A DNA stretch of 64,000 bases from Phytopythium helicoides (GCA_024867545.1 JANFNE010000028.1:434001-498000); one strand, 5' to 3'. Counted from the first letter of the stretch, positions 45,431-57,457 are shown. Notes: generated by a model from the sequence alone, not told the origin. Translations and numbers: made by a program.

Positions 45431-46452
45431 GGCGTGGATCGCGTCGAGGGCGCGTGGGCGGCGGCGAGCAGGAAGGAGACAGGCGCCTGGGCCGCGGCTT
45501 GGTGGTGGCGCTGGTTGCCTTTGCGTCGAGGCGGATGACGCGCAGGTGTGGTGTACGCACAGTTTGGAGAACCCGCGATTGGCCAATCCGAAGGTTTGGA
45601 TGTGTGACATGTCACAACTAGTTTTGGCGAATCAAGTGGCGGCTGGGTCCAATTATTAGGTCGCCCATTGGCTGTAATGCGGAATTTCTCCAATCGAGTC
45701 GAGAAAAATCCTGGTCGAGGCGATGGGGATGGCGATGGCGATGGGTGAGCTGCATGTACTCGCCGTTCCGGGAGCATCGCTGGCTGCGTTCGTTCGTTCG
45801 TTCGTTCTGCCTCGTGTATGTGCGTGTGCTCACGGCAACGCGCGGCCTTCCGACGCACTGGGAGCATCCACCAGGTGCGCGACTTGTCGGTCGGTCGGAA
45901 GGTCGCGACGAGCTTCGCGCTCGAGTGCCAACATGGACCGCACGCGGCGCGCGGAGATCGACGGCTCCGAGTCTACTGGTCCCTCCCAGTCTCTCCCGCG
46001 GCGTACGAGCGATTGAGTTTAAGTCGGAGCGCTCTGCAGCGCGAGGAGGAGACTTTCAGCGCCCTTCTGAGTCAGAAGTTCTGACACCAGGATGACTGGG
46101 GCTCTGCGCTGTGGGGTGGGAGCTGGTCGACGCTCGGAGCCGACGGAGACCCGCGACGCTCGGCATTGGGGGCGAGTCGATTTCCCCACACGCTGACCGA
46201 ACAGCCCGCGTGCCACATCACCATTTTCGTTTGCTGTTTTACGTGCTGCCGATCGAGGCTGCCTAAATATTTCGAATGTGTTGGGCCGACGACCACTTTG
46301 GATGCTTTTCGCGCGCAGGTCGGATGATAGAGCGCGGGACGTTCATCGCGCCGTATGCTGGAGACACCTAACTAGTACACACACTGTGCGATTCCAGCAT
46401 CCCCGATTGTTAGAAGACGACGACTCCATCAGGACGGCCACACCGAGACGAG
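45431..46452. other. intergenic region, no gene seen
   Basis: About 1 kb between the AFG1 start and the end of the longin-like gene. Only short frames are present. It contains tandem GTTC copies (cgttcgttcgttcgttc) near 45788-45805 in the AFG1 upstream region. Confidence 0.4.
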
Positions 46453-47453
46453 CTAATGCGTACCACTTCGCAGCATCTGCACGCACTGGTGTATTGCCGC
46501 AAGATTTCGAGCAGCTTGAGGACCCTTCTTGTACATGACAATCAGCAGCGTGTCGATCGACTTGTCCACGGCCGTCACTTGGATAGTCGTGTTGCGCGAG
46601 CTCTGGATCGTCAACGAGTTGACGCCACTTCCGGAAAACGACACTGTGATCCACACGGCACAGTTTAGTTTGGTTGCTGATCGAGAAGCGGCCAGGCGAG
46701 CGACGTACTCATGTCGTAGGACAGGTTGACGAGCGCCTCCAAGTTGGCGAGCACGCCGATCTGGTCCACGTCGACAGGTCGCGTGCGTCACTGCGCCGTC
46801 CGCGACGAAAATTGCCTTCATAATACCACGCTGCTGCTGCACTGCTCGGAAGAATCACCGCACATTCAGTCAGCCTCAACCATCACTTTCCAGCAACGAG
46901 TGCGCTGCCAAACGCACGCTTGCGAAGAATGGGCTTGACAGAATCGCGGACGACTCCGACGATGCGCATCTGGAAGCGATGAAAGTCGCGCAGGTTGTGG
47001 CCCACGTTCCCCAGCTCGGCGCCGTGCTGCGCAATGAAGTCGTCGAGGATCTCGCGCGCGATGAAGGACGTGAAGCTCGCGGCGTCGGTCGGGTCGTGGA
47101 ACAGCGCGATGAAGACCTTCTCCTTGTCATTTGTGACGACCGTGACCCCCACTGCGCGCCTCATCCCCTGTCAGTCCTGAAACCACCACCCACTCGGGAA
47201 GCGAATCTAGCAGCACCCACCCGAGCACATCTCAATGAACGACACGCGCGCGCCCGTCGCCTTGGTCGAGAACTCGAGCATGGCGGTCACCAGCGACCCG
47301 ACGAGCCGCGGCTGCCCCCATCCACTCACAGTCAGCCTCCGCCACCGAAACCCCTCGCGCGCGTCACACGCGCACCTGCGCCACCGCGTTCGCGTACTCC
47401 TTGGAGAAGAGCACGATGCCGCTGGCGGCCATGATGAGCACGTTGCGCAGCAT
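46453..47453 (-). CDS. longin-like trafficking protein, unrecognised family
   Basis: Five exons: 47453..47376, 47311..47221, 47151..46918, 46841..46709, 46643..46453; about 241 residues. Introns are 64-76 nt and each phase fits. The N-terminus MLRNVLIMAASGIVLFSKEY followed by LVGSLVTAMLEFS and VTVVTNDKEKVFIALFHDP has the beta-hairpin/long-helix pattern of a longin/roadblock-like fold found in vesicle coat and Rab regulators. The C-terminal half (FVADGAVTHAT, LANLEALVNLSYDM, MSFSGSGVNSLTIQ, DKSIDTLLIVMYKKG) is regular beta/alpha sequence that I do not recognise. One extra base at about 46774-46778 shifts the frame between HAT and VDVDQIGVL. A membrane-traffic role is a guess from the fold. Confidence 0.55.
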
Positions 47454-47980
47454 CGCAACGCGCGCCCACCGCCGAGCGCCCCGCCCCGCTCCGCCACCCG
47501 CGCTCGCGCCTGAGCCTGAGCCTGAGCCCGAGCCTCACGCGCCGCCGCCGACCGCGAAGGGATCAACGCCGAGATGCCGAGCCCCGCGAGTCGAGAGCGG
47601 CAGCGCACCCAGCAGCGCGTCCGAGTGGCGCCGAAACGGAGCGGCAGCGCGCGTTTGACTTGCCCTTTGTATGCTCGTGGTGCCGTTACGCTGGCTAGCG
47701 TGCAAAAACGGGCGGCCAAAATTTCGACAAAATGACTTTCCGGTAGTCCAAAGCGACCAGAAGCGACTCTCTAGTAGTCAAAATTATAAGAGGTGGCTCT
47801 GGAGCGAATTAACGGTGAAGCTGTGCCTTCCATTGATTATACATTTATAAATAGAGGTATACACTATTTTCAGAGGTCATTTCATTCGGCACATAGGCGA
47901 AACTAGGATCCACAGACAAAGGCTTCACTCATTATTGAGGGTCGCTGCAGCGACGGCTCCATTGACCACCATCGACCGCG
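47454..47980. promoter_or_regulatory. divergent promoter between longin-like and PhyH genes
   Basis: 527 nt, turning AT-rich toward the PhyH gene, with ATTTATAAATAG at about 47844-47855 and GGTCATTTCATTC near 47874. The latter resembles the oomycete initiator (TCATTYYNCA). Placement is tentative. Confidence 0.35.
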
Positions 47981-49180
47981 ATGACCGCGCAGGACCACGC
48001 GGAGCGCGCGCTGCCGCCACCGGCGGGCGACGTGCAGGGCGACGACGCGTATCCGGAGGTTCCGAGCGCATTCCTGAGCGAGCAGCAGGTGCAGCAGTTC
48101 CTCGAGACGGGCGTGCTCGTGGTGCCGAGCGTGCTGAGCGCGGCCGAGATCGCTGAGGCACGCGCGGGGCTGCACAGCGAGCTGGCTAAGTACGGAGTGG
48201 TGAGCGCCGCTAGCAAGTAGCTGTCGTGGGCTAAATGCACTGTCTGACTCGTGGCGTCTCGCTGTAGGACCACAACGACCTCGAAGGCACGGGCGACAAC
48301 CTCAAGAAACTCTCGAGCACGGGCGGCGCTGGCGGCATCCTCGACCTGTTCTACCCGTCATGGCGGCTGAAGGTGGCCGAGAATGCAAACATCTTCGCGG
48401 CCATGACGGATCTCTGGTCAGCGTCGTACGCAGCCAACCACCCCGACTTTCAGCACCCGTTCGGCGAGTTCGACGGCAAGCAAGGATTCATGTACATCAA
48501 CCGCGTGTGCTACCGCGTCCCAGACACGATCTCCAAACTGCACGCAGCCAAAAAGTCTCGACCTATGCAGCGATCGCTGACGCCGCATGTCGACTGCTGC
48601 CCGACGAGCTTGTTCGATTCGGGCAAGGACATCCCGCGCTGGAGACCGATCCAGTGCATCACTGCGCTGACGAGCAACTCGGAGGCGAACACCGGCGGGC
48701 TTTGAGGCCGTTCCTGGTTTCCACAAGGAGTTTGCCGAGTACTTTTCAAGGCAAGAGTCCCGAGCGCTCGAAGATTCCACCCAAGGACGACCGCAGGTCT
48801 GCATTGGAGATTTTTCGCCCCTGCGCATGCAGGAAGACCGTGACGTGATCGCGCGGTACCAGCCCATCCATTGTGAGGCTGGCAGCGTGATCTTCTTCGA
48901 CTGGCGCATCCCTCACGCCAACAGCTACAAGCACGTGGGCTCGGTTCCTCGTGAGGTCATCTACACGGGCTTCCTCCCAAACACGGACATGAACCGTGCG
49001 TACGCGCAGGAGCAGCTCCGACGGTACAAACTGCGGCTGCTGCCCGCCGACCACTGGCAAAAAGGCCAAGGCGACAAGCGCGTGGACGAGCACTACTCCT
49101 CGCACCGCTTCTCCGCGCTCGGCTCGCGCCTCATTGGGCTCTATCCGTGGCAATCCCAGCTGCTATTGCTGCACTCGTAG
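47981..49180 (+). CDS. phytanoyl-CoA dioxygenase (PhyH) family 2-oxoglutarate/Fe(II) oxygenase
   Basis: Exons 47981..48199 and 48268..49180, with a 68-nt intron; about 376 residues. N-terminal part: FLSEQQVQQFLETGVLVVPSVLS, typical of PhyH domains. Iron ligands: His and Asp of TPHVDCCP and a distal His in IPHANSYKH, followed by the VPR arginine that would hold 2-oxoglutarate. A second domain block is GSVIFFDWRIPH. The family hydroxylates lipids or small molecules; the substrate here is unknown. The frame moves by +1 at about 48697-48702 (NTGG to FEAVPGFHKEF), where an extra C gives a premature TGA. Beyond it the sequence is well preserved to the stop at 49180. Confidence 0.8.
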
Positions 49181-49388
49181 TCCGTAGCATAGTAGCACCA
49201 AGCTAAAATGTAGCCATGTATTGCCGTCTCCGATCGGAGTCTGAGTTGTTCCTCTGAGCGCATCTGGGTCCACGCAAAACCAGGAGAAAAGCCGCAAACG
49301 TCGAAGCCGAAGAAGGCGGCAGCAGTTCCGCTTCCTCCGCGCCGGCCTCCCTGCCGCCTCGCCCCCTGCCGCCAGCAGCTCCGCCGCG

Positions 49389-52039
49389 ATGCCCGAGACG
49401 TCGTCGCCCATGCTGCCGCAGTCGGCGCTCACGCAGGCCGCCGCGGCCGCGGCCGCCGCCATGCCGTACTTTCTCCAGGGCGGCGATCCGGCGGACGCGA
49501 GCGCCAACGCCGGCGTACCAGATGCAGCTGCCACTGTCGCCCACGCTCATGCGCAACCTGGGCGACCGCTCCTACGACAAGCGCAAGAGCGCGGCCATGG
49601 AGCTCGAGAACCTCATCAAACAGCTGCAGGAGAACGCCGCGGCCATCGAGTTCCGCCAGCAGCACGCCAACCAGGGCGGTATCGCGTCCTCCCCGGGCGC
49701 GGCCAGCGGCATCAGCGGCGACAGCACCGACTCGACGGCGACGGCCGGGTTCGCCGTACCGAATCCGAGCCGCCAGCGCATTCCGGCCATCATCGAGCTG
49801 CTGGGGAACGACTTTGCCTGCTCTGCGAACGCCAATCACCGCAAGGGTGGGCTCATTGGGCTTGCTGCGACAGCCATTGGATTGATGCACGATGCCCACA
49901 TGTACCTTGACAAGCTGCTACCGCCAGTGCTGCACTGCTTTGATGACCCAGAGAGTCGCGTGCGGTACTACGCGTGCGAGTCGCTCTACAACATTGCCAA
50001 GGTCGCGCGTGGACATATCCTGCAGTACTTCAACCAGATCTTTGACGGATTGTGCAAGGTAAGGACCAAAGGCATCTGGCTGTGGTTCAGGTATTTCGGG
50101 CTGCTTACACTTGCGCAACAATGGATATGCAGCTGTTTGCAGATGTTGATGTGGACGTCAAGAATGGTGCGAACCTGCTGGATCGCTTGGTCAAGGATAT
50201 CGTCACTGAGAGCGAGTACTTTGATGTGGACATGTTCATTCCGCTGCTGCACAAGTACATCCGCATGACAAACCCGTACATCCGACAACTGCTGGTCGGC
50301 TGGATCACTGTGCTCGACTCGGTGCCAGACATCGACATGCTCGACTGGCTTCCCGAATTTCTCGACGGTCTGTTCAACATGCTCAGCGACGGCAACAGAG
50401 AAATCCGGCAAGCTGCGGATAGTGCGCTGGCAGAGTTTCTTCGAGAGATTAAGCAGACGGATGACGTAGACTTCGGTCGTATGGTCGACATTCTTGTGGG
50501 CCAGTGCAACTCCAAGGAGAGATTCAACCGACTGACTGCTGTGACGTGGGTCCACGAGTTTGTGAATCTTGGCCGCGAAAAGCTCGTGCCTTTCTACGCC
50601 AACATTCTCGCTGCGATTATGCATTGCATCTCTGACGCAGAGCACGAAATTCGACAGGTAGCCGAGCGCGCAAATGATGATTTGCTTCAGTTGGTCAAGT
50701 CAACGGAGGAGGAATTTGAGCTGACACCGCTGATGAAGAAGCTGAACTCCTGAACTGGGGAGTGACCATGTCCCAACGCGCATGGCAGCACTGCGTTGGA
50801 TCTCGATGCTGCTCGAGAAGTACCCGAACCAACTTTCGGCTCATATCGGCTCGCTTGTTGCCAACACTGCTGCGAACGCTTTCAGACGTGTCGGACCAGG
50901 TCGTTTTGCTTGACTTGGAGGTGCTCGCGCGCATCTCATTGAACAAGGTTGAGTTCGAGAAGGTGCTGAATGCAATCCTGATTTTGTTTTCTCAAGATCG
51001 ACGCCTTCTGGAGCTGCGTGGAAGCATGATCGTACGTAAGCTCTGTGTTCTTCTGGACTCGAAGAGTATCTACTTGATTTTTGCCAAGGTTCTCGGCGCC
51101 GATGCGACAGCGATTGAGAGCCAAACGGACGCTGAATTTGCCTCAGTCATGGTCCAAACGCTGAATCTGATCTTGCTGACCGCGAATGAGCTCGAAAACC
51201 TTCGCGAGATTCTTCGACGCAGCTTCCAGCGTAACACCACAAAGGATGATGTCGAAGTGTTCACCGTAAGTGCTGACTGTGTAAAACTACTCGCGCGCCA
51301 GACTGGCATTCTTAAGTTGTTTTGTGACAAACAGGTCTTGTTCCGATCGTGGTGTCATAACCCGATTGCTGCATTCAGCTTGTGCCTCTTGGCTCAATCT
51401 TACTCGCTCTCTGCGGCTCTCGTGACCAAATTATATCCTTTTCACGCATTTCATGCATGTTAGCTTGCGATGCATATCCTGCAGTTATTCGATGATTGTG
51501 TGGTTGCCTTACATTGTTCAGCTTGTGCTGCTTGCAATGGCGTCGTCTTGATACTGCAGACATCGACGCATCCGTGGGATTCCTCATGCAGATCGACAAG
51601 CTCGTTCAGCTACTGGAGTCGCCGATTTTCATCCACATGCGGCTCCAGTTACTTGAGATTCAGGAAGACTACCACACTGACCTCGTCAAAAGTCTCTACG
51701 GACTCCTGATGCTCCTACCGCAGAGCGCAGCTTTCCGTATTCTACGCGATCGGCTAGCAGCCGTCACCAACATGGCCACTGCGATTGGGCGGATAGATCT
51801 AGGCGGCTCGTTCCCGCGCAAGTCGAGCTCAGGCAGCATTGACCCTGCTCTCCCACGAGTTGACACGGAGGCTCTACTTGCGCACTTTGAAGCGGTTCAG
51901 GCGAAGCATACCGACATTCGGAAGAAAGGTGGAATACCTTCGTTTGTGGGCACCTGCTTAATTTGAGTCTTGACAAATGCTTGTGTGGGTGATAGGCATG
52001 TACGAGAAGACGCTGATGAAGGAGCACACAGACAGCTGA
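49389..52039 (+). CDS. VAC14: VAC14, scaffold of the PIKfyve/Fab1 lipid-kinase complex
   Basis: HEAT-repeat protein matching VAC14 throughout: LSPTLMRNLGDRSYDKRKSA at the start, CFDDPESRVRYYACESLYNI, FADVDVDVKNGANLLDRLV, MAALRWISMLLEKYPNQL, LFRSWCHNPIAAFSLCLLAQ, and QIDKLVQLLESPIFIHMRLQLL in the C-terminal Fig4-binding part. Introns are at 50059-50132, 51266-51334 and 51929-51995; one between about 51440 and 51550 could not be placed. The last exon ends MYEKTLMKEHTDS at 52039. Three +1 shifts interrupt it, near 49514, 50745-50753 and 50851-50860. VAC14 organises the kinase/phosphatase that makes PI(3,5)P2 on late endosomes and vacuoles. The conserved sequence argues for a real gene with base errors, though decay cannot be excluded. 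Confidence 0.85.
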
Positions 52040-52208
52040 AGCACCTTGTAGCAGTCGCACGTGGATGCCACTCCAAGACCGTAAGCAAATCGAGTTTTTG
52101 TTTCTGTCGTGTCCATCTGTTGCCTTTATCGATTACAAGGTACCTAGAATGGCTAGCTCATACTCCGAAAAGTAAAACAGACCTCATCATAAACATATCT
52201 GCCTGCAT

Positions 52209-53996
52209 CTACGAGCGGGAATGCCCAGCGCGCCATAGACACAAACGGCCAGACGAGTTTCCGCCGGCGAGAGCGTCCACGTGTGGGTGGAAAACATTCA
52301 CCGAATGGACCGAATTAAAGAAATCGCTCTTGAGCTCCTGAACGGGATTCTTGCGCGTTGCGCGGAAAATCTGCAGCCGACGCGGCTGCTGCATGCATCC
52401 GATGACGAATTGGTCGGGGCGCTTCGGGTCCCAACTCGCGTGCAACTTTGTGAGCCATCGCCCAGTCTGGTTATTGTGAGGAATGGCGATGGTTGGCTGC
52501 ACGTCCTGTGGATCTTCGTACTTTTCGACAGTCATATCGAACAGGTTGACGTAGTTGTCCTGGCCAACAGTCACGAGGTGCGCGCCGTTGGGCGAATAGT
52601 ACGCACAGTTGACACTCCGGTGGTGTGGCATCGTCACCACAGGCTTGTTGCTTTGTGCACGCAGCATTCGTGCATCCCAAAGGCATACAGTTCGGTCGAG
52701 CGATGCCGTCACGATCGTGCTAGAATGCGCCAATCGCCAGTCAGCACATTATCCTTTAGATCAGCATGACAAAGCGCACGTACTTTGATTTGTTCGGTTG
52801 GACATGCACCGTGTTTATCTTCTTCTCGTGTAGTGCAAAGTGCGATTTCTTGAGTGCATCGGAACCCTCGCGACGATCGATACGCCACACCGTGCCATCT
52901 TCGCCGCTTCCGTAGTAAACGCCTACCGAATCCTTTCCCGCGGGGGTTAGATAGGTGATTCCAGCGTAGTCGGTGGTTGCAAACAGCTCCGAGAAAATCC
53001 CGCTCCGCATGTCAAACTCACGGATGCTGCCATCAAAGCTCGATGTCAGCAACTTGGTCTGGTCCTGAGGAGAAACCAGCAGCTGCGTGATTGGAAGCGT
53101 GTGCGGACGGTAGAGCATCACATCGTCTGCCTGCGATGCATCATCCAGCGACGCCCCAGCTTGCGGCGCCGACCACAGCGCGAAGTTGCCGGCCTTGTCA
53201 CCCACTGCCAGCACCATTCGATCCGAGCGTGGGTGGAACGCCATTGAGTAAACTCGCTCCGGCAGTGCCTTGACCACGTCACGCTCCTGCAACTCGAATC
53301 GCACGACATCGACACCACTCGCATCAACCTTGAGGTCCTCTTCACGCTCCTCGTCATCCTCTTCACCACCCGCAAGACTCTCAAGGAACTTCTTCCTCCG
53401 CTCCTCGGACATATTGAGAGCTGTGCTCGCTAGCTTAGCATCAACTCGCCCCAGCCATTCCTCTGCAGGCTCATCAACATTCTTCCCGTCCTCCAGCGTC
53501 GCCAACTTCTCCAGCTCCGCCGCCTTGCCCTCCAGCCGCCGAGACTTCCGTCGAGGTGCTGGCTCCTCCTGAACTCGCGGCTTGCGCTTCTCTACCGTTG
53601 GCTTCTTGACTGCAACGGCCGTCCTTGCTGCAATCTTGGCCTTCATTTGCAGGTGATCAGCTCTCTATCCATGAGTATCTGCCATCTAAAAGCACCAGAC
53701 CCACGCACCGTGGACACGCCCATCGACTGCATGAACGCCAAGTTGCGCTGGATGTTGGCAAGCCGCTTGCGCTCGTACTCGGCCACCGCGTCGTCCACCT
53801 CGTCGTCGACATCGTCGTCACCATCGTCGCCGACAGCCTCCTCCTTCACCTTCTCCCCCTCTCCTTCCTCCTCGTAGTCGTCGTCCTGCTCGTACTCGCT
53901 CTTCACCTCCGCCTCCTCCTCGCTCTGCTCCTCCTTCTTCACCTTGGGCTCGCGCCTGGCCGCCACGCGCCTGGAGCTGCGAGTCGCCGCCACCAT
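52209..53996 (-). CDS. WDR76: WDR76/Cmr1-type WD40 DNA-damage-binding protein
   Basis: Exons 53996..53709, 53640..52784, 52719..52209, introns of 68 and 64 nt; 551 residues with no frame problem. The first exon has basic (ATRSSRRVAARREPKVKK) and acidic stretches, then the family block YERKRLANIQRNLAFMQSMG. A second basic block, APRRKSRRLEG, follows. The beta-propeller runs from VYSMAFHPRSDRMVLAVGDK to the end, with WD-type units such as IVTASLDRTVCLWDAR and the family end HVDALAGGNSSGRLCLW. Cmr1/WDR76 proteins bind chromatin and DNA lesions and act in replication stress and repair. The start at 53996 is the first ATG in the frame. It is convergent with VAC14, 169 nt apart. Confidence 0.87.
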
Positions 53997-54147
53997 GACT
54001 TGGGCTCCCGCGCCGTTCGGCTTTGGCGCCAAACTATTGCTAGTGCAAGTAGTCTATTTCCCAGGCTGTATGCTCCACATCTTGGATTCACTATGTCAAC
54101 TTTCCAGTCTGTATGCCAGGTCAATCATTTCCAGGTTGAGGACAGCA

Positions 54148-55454
54148 ATGGCGGCGGCCATCATGCTCTCCAGCCGTCGGCTGCTTCGAGCGCCGCGCTG
54201 CGTCTCCGCTGCGCTCTCGACCACTCCGCAGCCGCCAGCGCCTGCTCCCGACAACAACCGACGCGTCGACACCAAGCTCACGGCGCAGGACATCGCGGGT
54301 GCCGCGCTGCCGACGTCAGGCGCTGCTGCGTCCGTGCGAGAACGCGCAGTGGCAAGTCGTCAAGCCCGAGCACCTGGCAGTGCGTGGCCATCTCCGTGTC
54401 GTTCGCTCGCCTAGCAAAGTACTGTAGTCGCTCACCTGGTCGTGTAGCTCGTGCCGGCACCGAAGGACTGGGACGCGCAGCTGGAGAAGCTGCAGCAGCG
54501 CATCGGCGTGCAGTTCCGGGATGTGACGCACCTCAAGTGCGCGCTCACACACTCGGGCGCGTTCCCGCTCAACGCGATGCCCGCGGACGTACCGGCGCAC
54601 CGACTGGCGAACCGCAGCCTCGAATTCCTGGGCGACTCGCTGCTGGGCTTTGCGGCTGCCTCCCACGTCTTCCAGGCACAGGCGGCGCATCAGGAGGGCC
54701 AGCTCACCCTCGCCAAGTCGGCGCTTGCCAACAATGACACGCTCGCGCGCATCTGTGAGGACCATTTGCAGATGCATGAGCTCATCCTCGTGGCGCCGGA
54801 CTACAGCCACAAGCGCCGCAGCCTCAAGACGGCCTACCAGCGAGGACGCGCCACCATCCAAGCCGGCGCCGTCGAGTCGCTCATCGCCGCCATCTACCTT
54901 GACCAGGTTCGCGCTCTCTCGTTGAACCCTTGTAGATATTCGAGCGACTCATACTCTTTGGCAACAGGGACTCGAGACGGCGCTCTCGTTCGTCAACACG
55001 CACGTGTTGCCCCACGCGGTCGCGATTGCCAAGGGCGAGACCATCTGGCAGCCCATATCGGAGCTGCAACGACTGCTGCAGGCGCGTAGAGTCGGCCAAC
55101 CTATCTACAAGTGCGTGAGCACTAGACGTGCCATGTTGAAGCTGTTTGCGACAAAAAAGTATCTAACGACAAGCGCAGGCACCTGCCCAAGCCGCTGACC
55201 AGCGAAGAGTTCAAGGTCGCTCTCGTCGTCAATGGCCAGGTTAGCTCTGTAGCGTGCGAGTCATGGACGGTCAGCGTGGCAGCTGATGCACTCTCACGAC
55301 CTAATTGCAGACAGTTGCGATCGGCACCGGCACGTCCTACAAGGCCGCGCGCGTGGCGGCCGCCGATTCCGGGTACGCGCACTACTCCCCCCTGCTCGAG
55401 GCGTCCGACGTGACCACTTCAACATGCAAGCGAATCAAGAGATCTTTAGCTTAG
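54148..55454 (+). CDS. RNase III-fold protein with dsRBD-like end, probably mL44-type mitoribosomal protein
   Basis: Five exons: 54148..54379, 54448..54906, 54968..55110, 55179..55239, 55311..55454; about 345 residues. The N-terminus MAAAIMLSSRRLLRAPRCVSAALS is a mitochondrial presequence. The RNase III domain has SLEFLGDSLLGFAAA, where the Glu and Asp of the signature are present. The second metal-binding block reads AGAVESLIAAIYLD in place of the catalytic ADTVEALIGA type, so one acidic ligand is missing. A dsRBD-like end follows (FKVALVVNGQ, TVAIGTGTSYKAARVAAADS). This combination fits mL44/MRPL3, a structural mitoribosomal relative of RNase III. One extra base near 54310-54320 shifts the frame before LLRPCENAQWQVVKPEHL. 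Confidence 0.72.
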
Positions 55455-55471
55455 CGTTCCCATCACGGGGT

Positions 55472-56040
55472 CTAGAACTCGGCCTCGTCGCTGGACTCGC
55501 CGTCGTTGTCGTCGTCGTCGTCGTCCTTGGCAGTATTGGCCTTGCTGCCCGTCAGCTCCTCGGTGGACACGGCCATGGCAGGCCGCAGCGGCGCGTCGCC
55601 GCGTGCGCGGGATGATGTTGGACGTGTCGAGGCCCACCAGGTCGTCGTCGTTGATCTTGACCTCGGGCTCGCTGGCATCGCTGTCGCTTCCGTCCTCGGA
55701 CGTCTTGCGCTTTTTCCGCTTGGGGGCGTCGTCGTCCTCCTCGTCGTCCTCTTCGTCTCATCGTCGTCTCCCTCGTCCTCCTCCTCGTTCTCCTCGGCGT
55801 CCTCATCCTCCTCCTCGTCTTCTTCCTCCTCCTCCCTCCTTCTTGGCCTTGCCCTTGGCCTCTGCCGCCTTGCCCTTGCCGTTCACGGGCTTCTCCGTCT
55901 CCTCCTCAGCCTTGCGCTTGAGCGTCGTCTTGCCCTCCGCGCTGCACCAACCACCAACACTCTCAGCCCCCACGCCAAACACGCAAACAGCGCCACCAAC
56001 ACACGTACGGCTTGCTCGCTGCCTTGTCGTCGCCGCTCAT
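55472..56040 (-). CDS. acidic CHZ-like nuclear protein (possible H2A.Z chaperone)
   Basis: Start at ATG 56040 (MSGDDKAASKP), first exon 56040..56009, 67-nt intron, second exon from 55941. A Lys-rich part (LKRKAEEETEKPVNGKGK) is followed by a long Glu/Asp run, a basic NLS-like PKRKKRKTSEDG, then DDDLVGLDTSNIIPRTR, close to the CHZ-domain core of histone H2A.Z chaperones. The tail is again acidic (KDDDDDDNDGESSDEAEF) and ends at 55472. The low-complexity part changes frame at least three times (near 55836, near 55750, near 55585), so the exact protein is uncertain. The chaperone role rests on the short CHZ-like motif and overall composition. Confidence 0.5.
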
Positions 56041-56295
56041 GCTTGCCCGTCGATCGCGCCGCTTTCTGCCAACTGCCGCTGGCTTTTGGCTCGCGGCGGT
56101 CGACCGGGCGGGGAGTCGTCCCTACCTCGAAACCAACGCGGGAAGTCATTGACTTGGCTTTTGTATGTGGACCTCCCAATTTGGATGCCACACGTCCTCG
56201 CAAAACCGCACGCCGCCACCACGACTTCCCATAACCGACGCGTGGCCTGTTAGTTGTTGCAAACCATCTTGAAGCGACGCCACCTGCTGCATGCC

Positions 56296-57457
56296 ATGGA
56301 GGGTGAGGAAGACGCCGATGCGCGTCACGATGAGCCGCAGCCAGCAGCCATCGAGGAGCAGCAGCCGCCCAAGCTCGAGCCAATTCAGCAGGCGTACCGC
56401 TCACAGTACAATGCGGCGATCGCGCCTCCCAGCGGGCCAATTGCGCGCGTGGTAGGAGGTGCTATGGGCTTTTTGGTGAGCTTGAGCTGTGATCGGTGCT
56501 CATGAAGGCGTCGCCTCTGTAGATTCGGCCGCCGGTGGCGTTCCCGCCAGACTCCAAGCGCGCGGAGATCATTGAGGATGCAGAGGAGGATCTGGAGCAG
56601 GACATGGAGGAGGTCAAGGACGCCGTGCACGCGTACAACGTCGACTTCCAGCGCCGCATTGTGCGTCTAGATTTTGCGATGGCATTCGCGAATTCAAGTT
56701 GAATGAGCTGACGCATGGCAGTGGTGCAGGACGAGGTTAAGGCGAGAGGGCGAGAGCTAGAGTCGAATGTCTCTTCCGAGCGCGAGGCAATGGAGCAGTC
56801 CATTCAAGAGTTGCAAGCTGCCTTCCGCAGACAGTTCCAACAAGCGTTCCTTGTGTTCGAGCAGAAGACGCTGTCCCATTTCGCACGGGTCGAGGCCCAC
56901 GAGGTCGCAGCAGAAGAAAAGAAGTGCGTCACTTACCAATTGATTTCTATGATGTGATCATTCGCTGACGTTGTGGGTGGGATGAATGCAGGGTGCGCGA
57001 GTGTGACGCCGACTTTCGGCGGTTTGCGTACACGACGGTGCCGGAGATCATGGAGAAGCTGCAAGGCACTATCACACGCAAACTCGAGAAAAGCCACGAG
57101 ACATTCGACATTGAAAACGCCAAGATCCAGAAGCGAGAGAAGAAGACGTTGCAGATGCTTGAAAGCGCCGAGAGGAAGACGGCTACGAGTTTCCAGACCG
57201 AGAAGGAGCGGCGAACTCTCAAGTTCCTCGAGCGAGACGAGGATTTCCACCACGTCATGCGCGTTGACAATCGCAGCTCGGAACGGCAACAAGGCGAAAA
57301 TGTTGCGGTGCTTGTCAGTCTGCACCAACAGCTCCAGGAGGAGAAGCGGGTGAGGCAGCAAGAAGATCTCGAAATCCTCGACAAGCTGTCGACCTCATTT
57401 CGACGCCTGCAGACAAGCATCCTCGAAAATCTGGGTGAAGGAGCCTCGATGGAGTAG
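56296..57457 (+). CDS. SF-assemblin-like coiled-coil protein
   Basis: Exons 56296..56475, 56523..56660, 56730..56923, 56992..57457; 325 residues. The first intron is only 47 nt and the others 68-69. The head is short, non-helical and Pro/Gln-rich. From about residue 65 it is one long coiled coil (AEIIEDAEEDLEQDMEEV, SIQELQAAFRRQFQQAF, TVPEIMEKLQGTITRKLEKS). This head/rod plan and the FRRFAYTTVPEIMEKLQ segment recall striated-fibre assemblin/beta-giardin, which builds flagellar root fibres. Oomycete zoospores have such roots, so a basal-body role is plausible. No frame break was found. The gene diverges from the CHZ-like gene across about 255 nt. Confidence 0.6.
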
